From: Hyphomicrobiales bacterium
GTDB taxonomy: Bacteria > Pseudomonadota > Alphaproteobacteria > Rhizobiales > GCA-2746425
Assembly: GCA_002746425.1 (NCBI GenBank)
Contig: NVXB01000030.1
Location: 31,121-41,070 of the forward strand
Direction of reading: 5' to 3'
DNA length: 9,950 nucleotides
Shown here: in pieces, positions 7,457 to 9,950 of the stretch
Numbering within the stretch: the stretch's first letter is position 1
Layout: each line of letters starts with the position of its first letter
Notes under the pieces: model-generated
Databases searched by the model: none
What the model saw: only the letters and a program-made list of their open reading frames with translations
Told to the model about the DNA's origin: nothing
Position numbers and translations under genes: made by a program

Positions 7457-7474
7457 CAATACACGTCAGTATTG
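7457..7474. promoter_or_regulatory. Perfect inverted repeat CAATAC-N6-GTATTG
   Basis: Two six-base arms (7457-7462 and 7469-7474) around ACGTCA lie 84 bases upstream of the DUF1801 ATG on its minus-strand promoter side, and 75 bases before the tRNA. The size and symmetry suit a dimeric regulator. No protein is identified, and a chance six-base repeat is possible. Confidence 0.3.
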
Positions 7475-7512
7475 GCCAAAGAACTGCAATTTGCAAAAAC
7501 CCAAAAAACGTC

Positions 7513-7541
7513 TTGAATTGTAAATGATTGGCAGATAGACA
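7513..7541 (+). promoter_or_regulatory. Candidate promoter of the tRNA-Ser gene
   Basis: TTGAAT (7513-7518) and TAGACA (7536-7541) are 17 bases apart and would start transcription at about the tRNA 5' end. The -10 match is poor (three of six), so this is a tentative placement only. Confidence 0.25.
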
Positions 7542-7548
7542 CGGCGGT

Positions 7549-7638
7549 GGAGAGGTGGCCGAGTGGTTGAAGGCGCGCCCCTGCTAAGGGTGTATATGTT
7601 AACGCGTATCGAGGGTTCGAATCCCTTCCTCTCCGCCA
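7549..7638 (+). tRNA. tRNA-Ser, anticodon GCU
   Basis: A complete 90-base class II tRNA gene that decodes AGC and AGU. The acceptor stem GGAGAGG (7549-7555) pairs with CCTCTCC (7628-7634), followed by discriminator G at 7635, the usual base for serine tRNAs, and an encoded CCA (7636-7638). The anticodon loop CTGCTAA places GCT at 7583-7585 on a five-pair stem. A long variable arm follows, and the T arm is GAGGG-TTCGAAT-CCCTT. The proper acceptor, D, anticodon, variable and T arms argue for a functional gene. The recombinase gene starts 79 bases downstream on the same strand, so the 3' end of this gene is the likely attachment site of an integrated element. Confidence 0.97.
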
Positions 7639-7686
7639 GCACCCTTTTTCTCCCAATCATTTCAAAAACATAATTGATTTCAACAT

Positions 7687-7719
7687 CCTATGCAACTTGC
7701 TTTGCTACAATACATGCAT
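7687..7719 (+). promoter_or_regulatory. Extended -10 promoter of the recombinase flanked by TATGCA / ATGCAT half-sites
   Basis: TGCTACAAT (7703-7711) is an extended -10 element; no good -35 box lies at the right distance, which extended -10 promoters tolerate. Its expected start point is at about 7718, the A of the preferred ATG, so the message may be leaderless. CCTATGCA (7687-7694) and ATGCAT (7714-7719) flank it and match the two halves of the operator before the XRE gene (9929-9945). Binding there would block the promoter; that is inference. Confidence 0.4.
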
Positions 7720-9454
7720 GACCTCAAGAGTTCCTGTCCCTAAATTATTTCTTCGCGGAAACCGTTGGTACATTCGAGTGCAAGTGCCCAAGCACATGCA
7801 AGCAACGCTAAAGCGCAAAGAAAAATGGGTTTCCCTAAAAACAACGGATAAAGGGGAAGCGATACGAAAGGCGGCGGAGGCTACCGCCGAACAACGTTCG
7901 CTTGATGAGGAAGTTTGCAGACGCATGCACGATATTCGCACACCCATTTACCGTTTCGAGCCAGATCAATTGCTTGCATTGGGGCGAGAAGTTTATGACA
8001 CATGTCTTAAAAATAGGAAGACCCCTCAACAAACGTTCAGAGATAGTGGATTTAAAGATTGGAAAGAATTCATTCGGATGCACAATCTTGCAGCTCAAAA
8101 CATGTCGGATATTTTGCTTTCCAGCCATGGTTATCACCACACAATAGAATTAGTCATGCTCGGATTGTGCGAGAGAAATCTTATAAAAACACCTATCGGT
8201 TCAGAAGCAAATACGCAATTGCGACAAATCTGCATGGATGCTGTTATTGATTCAAATTGGCGCAAAATTTCCCTGTTGGAATCAAAACGAATCCCAGCCA
8301 ATGCCGATCCACGATTCATTGACACGACCACCGGGGCGACATGGCCCTTTGTGCCATTACGTAAACAATTAACTTCGTTACCAGCACAGGCACCAGCATT
8401 AAATTTGTTAGTAGAAAAATATCTTAATAATCCAAATAGAGTTAGAACCGAGAAGACTAAGAAATCAATTCAGGGTTATTTATCTGTAGTAGTGGAGATT
8501 CTAGGAAATGACACTCTAGTAGCAGACATATCACAAACAGGTTGCGAGCGCGTCCGCGACCTTCTTATGGACCTTCCACCAAACTTCTCTAAATTAAAAC
8601 CACTTCAAAACCGACCGATTGAAGAAATGGTTCGAATAGCTCGACAACGGGGAATGGGCAAATTATCTCCGACTGGCGTCAATAACTATCTGTCGTACCT
8701 CTGTTCTTTTCTTAGTTGGTGTCAAAAGCGCAGCATGATCAGCCAAGTACCCATTGCATATAGTGATCTAAAAGTTGCTGATCCGGTCAAGAACAAACAC
8801 AAGAGGTCCTCATTTTCTGATCACCAATTATCTGTAATTTTTAACAGCGAAGTTTACTCATCAAATCGTCGAGAGGGTTCCCTGTTTTGGGTTCCGTTAA
8901 TAGCACTTTGGAATGGCATGCGCTCCAACGAAATCTGCCAACTAGATGCAACTGATATTCGAAAAGTTGATGGTATTTGGGGTTTTGACATTACCGATAT
9001 TAGTAAAATCGGAATCAATGATAAGAAATTGAAAACAGGTAGCTCCCTCCGGTTTATTCCTGTCCATAATAAATTGATTGAATTTGGACTGCTGGACTTT
9101 CATGCCCAACGACCTCATACCGCAAAATTATTTGGTGATATTACCATTGGTTCTGACGGGTATTATTCAACAAATTTCTCGAAGGTTTCTAACCGGTATC
9201 TTAAAAAAATTGGGGTTCATGGGCCAAGGCATAAATTCCATTCTTTTCGACATACGTTCCGTGATGCAATAAGACGGTGCCATATCAATCGAGAAATTGG
9301 AAAAGCATTGGGCGGCTGGAATAATGGTAATACAGAAGCTTTTGACATCTATGGAGATGGTTTCAGATTAGAAGAACTCGTTAAAGAACTACAACGTTTA
9401 GAGTACCCTGAGGTAAATTGGAGTCATTTGGTATCATCATGCAAAAACTTCTGA
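7718..9454 (+). CDS. Tyrosine recombinase / phage-type integrase
   Basis: Catalyses site-specific strand exchange, here probably integration and excision at the adjacent tRNA-Ser gene. It has 578 residues from the ATG at 7718. The N-terminal part (about 3-30, PKLFLRGNRWYIRVQVPKHM) resembles the DUF6538-type head of large alphaproteobacterial integrases. A long middle region and a core-binding SAM-like domain (about 225-345) precede the catalytic domain (about 365-555). The active residues are all visible: R402 in NGMRSNE, K439 in KLKTG, H508 and R511 in HSFRHTF, W534 in GGW at the position often held by a second histidine, and nucleophile Y545 in DIYG. It is longer than the 350-450 residues of typical integrases. 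A TTG at 7697 would add seven residues but has no support. The gene is much AT-richer than its neighbours, consistent with transfer. Confidence 0.93.
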   Translation: MTSRVPVPKLFLRGNRWYIRVQVPKHMQATLKRKEKWVSLKTTDKGEAIRKAAEATAEQRSLDEEVCRRMHDIRTPIYRFEPDQLLALGREVYDTCLKNRKTPQQTFRDSGFKDWKEFIRMHNLAAQNMSDILLSSHGYHHTIELVMLGLCERNLIKTPIGSEANTQLRQICMDAVIDSNWRKISLLESKRIPANADPRFIDTTTGATWPFVPLRKQLTSLPAQAPALNLLVEKYLNNPNRVRTEKTKKSIQGYLSVVVEILGNDTLVADISQTGCERVRDLLMDLPPNFSKLKPLQNRPIEEMVRIARQRGMGKLSPTGVNNYLSYLCSFLSWCQKRSMISQVPIAYSDLKVADPVKNKHKRSSFSDHQLSVIFNSEVYSSNRREGSLFWVPLIALWNGMRSNEICQLDATDIRKVDGIWGFDITDISKIGINDKKLKTGSSLRFIPVHNKLIEFGLLDFHAQRPHTAKLFGDITIGSDGYYSTNFSKVSNRYLKKIGVHGPRHKFHSFRHTFRDAIRRCHINREIGKALGGWNNGNTEAFDIYGDGFRLEELVKELQRLEYPEVNWSHLVSSCKNF

Positions 9455-9477
9455 TCACAATTTGACAATCATTATAA

Positions 9478-9918
9478 TCAATCTGTTTTGATCAAAGCTG
9501 CCACCACACCCTGATATTTATGCAATTCAAACGGCTTACCGTTTTCAAATGCTGATTTGGCTTCCAACCGATATATCGATAATACTGTATCTCTGATTTT
9601 ACGTGCTGATGGTCTAGTGGTGGTGCTAGCAAGCACACCCTCTATGAACTCAATGACATCACCAATACGATCCAGTTCAGGATCAGCCATGGTGGTATCC
9701 ACCAGTCCCGTCAGCAGGTGCTCCGGTGCAACATTATACAAACTGGCCAAATCAACTAGGCGCTCCGCTGTAATGGCAGCATCACCCGTTTCCATACGAC
9801 TAAGCTGACTCTGGGAAATGCCAATAGCCTTGGCCGCATCAACCATTGCCAGACCCGTGTTGCTACGGGCTAGTTGCAAGGATTTGCCAATAATGCTGTT
9901 TTTTGATGTGTCGGCCAT
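9478..9918 (-). CDS. XRE-family helix-turn-helix transcriptional regulator
   Basis: A 146-residue DNA-binding protein. The N-terminal HTH_XRE domain (about 12-69) has the expected DAAKAIGISQSQLSRMETG helix-turn-helix (27-45) and the closing YNVAPEHLL (61-69). The C-terminal half (80-146) is helical, unlike peptidase-type LexA/CI tails and without cysteines, so it probably serves dimerisation. The start at 9918 is preferred over the ATG at 9924 because AGGG lies seven bases ahead of 9918 but only a base or two ahead of 9924. It is tail to tail with the recombinase, 23 bases apart. A perfect inverted repeat immediately upstream suggests self-repression. It is probably a repressor controlling the element, though an excision-control or antitoxin-like role is possible. 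Confidence 0.88.
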   Translation of the reverse strand: MADTSKNSIIGKSLQLARSNTGLAMVDAAKAIGISQSQLSRMETGDAAITAERLVDLASLYNVAPEHLLTGLVDTTMADPELDRIGDVIEFIEGVLASTTTRPSARKIRDTVLSIYRLEAKSAFENGKPFELHKYQGVVAALIKTD

Positions 9919-9928
9919 GAGCATACCC

Positions 9929-9945
9929 TATGCACGAAATGCATA
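9929..9945. promoter_or_regulatory. Perfect 17-base inverted repeat, likely XRE operator
   Basis: TATGCA (9929-9934), CGAAA, TGCATA (9940-9945) is a perfect dyad just upstream of the XRE gene, ending about ten bases before its start codon and next to its ribosome site. Spacing and length fit a dimer of an XRE/Cro-type protein. Whether it also serves a divergent gene to the right cannot be seen. Confidence 0.6.
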
Positions 9946-9950
9946 AGATG

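Larger units (their letters stand above)
7639..9950. mobile_element. Left end of a putative integrated element at tRNA-Ser (continues past the window)
   Basis: Three signs point to an integrative element: insertion directly downstream of a tRNA 3' end, a tyrosine recombinase as the first gene reading away from it, and a shift in base composition. For example, 8401-8460 has 15 G or C of 60 bases, against 37 of 60 at 2881-2940 in metY. An XRE repressor follows, as is common in the control region of prophages and integrative islands. No second copy of the tRNA 3' end is present in the window, so the far boundary and cargo are not visible; whether this is a prophage, a conjugative element or a satellite is open. 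Confidence 0.65.

Noticed and set aside
7414..7660. Minus-strand short frames containing the peptide RKGFEPS
   Set aside because: This peptide is the well-known false translation of the tRNA-Ser T arm read backwards; the tRNA explains the sequence.
9455..9950. Second attachment site (copy of the tRNA-Ser 3' end) inside the window
   Set aside because: No repeat of the T-arm/acceptor sequence is found on either strand; the far end must lie outside.
1..9950. CRISPR array or known defence system
   Set aside because: No regularly spaced direct repeats and no Cas, restriction, toxin-antitoxin or similar effector proteins are seen; the XRE gene has no visible toxin partner in the window.

Overview
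The window looks like a chromosomal segment of an alphaproteobacterium, probably Hyphomicrobiales or a near relative. This rests on the style of the GuaA, MetY and DppB/DppC-type proteins, GC-rich third codon positions in the core genes, and an intergenic palindromic repeat of a kind common in that class. The genus cannot be named from the sequence alone.

Positions 1-7400 read as ordinary core genome. From left to right they hold: the 5' four fifths of guaA (minus strand, running off the left edge); a 421-base intergenic stretch with a large inverted-repeat element; a MAPEG-family membrane protein; metY (O-acetylhomoserine sulfhydrylase) with a possibly structured leader and a strong intrinsic terminator; a convergent TauE/SafE-type (TSUP) membrane transporter; a secreted TPR protein; a two-gene operon of DppB- and DppC-type ABC permeases with no binding protein or ATPase beside it; and a convergent DUF1801 protein.

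Positions 7549-9950 look like a tRNA gene followed by the left end of an integrated element. A tRNA-Ser(GCU) gene with encoded CCA is followed 79 bases later by a large tyrosine recombinase reading away from it. The recombinase has much lower GC content than its neighbours. A tail-to-tail XRE-family repressor follows, with a perfect TATGCA-N5-TGCATA operator in front of it. The same half-site sequence flanks an extended -10 promoter at the recombinase start, so the repressor may control both itself and the recombinase. The rest of the element, including its cargo and the second att copy, lies beyond the right edge.

No CRISPR array, known defence system or other complete novel system is visible. 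The best leads are the element boundary with its proposed repressor/recombinase circuit, the orphan permease pair, the metY leader and the inverted-repeat element.
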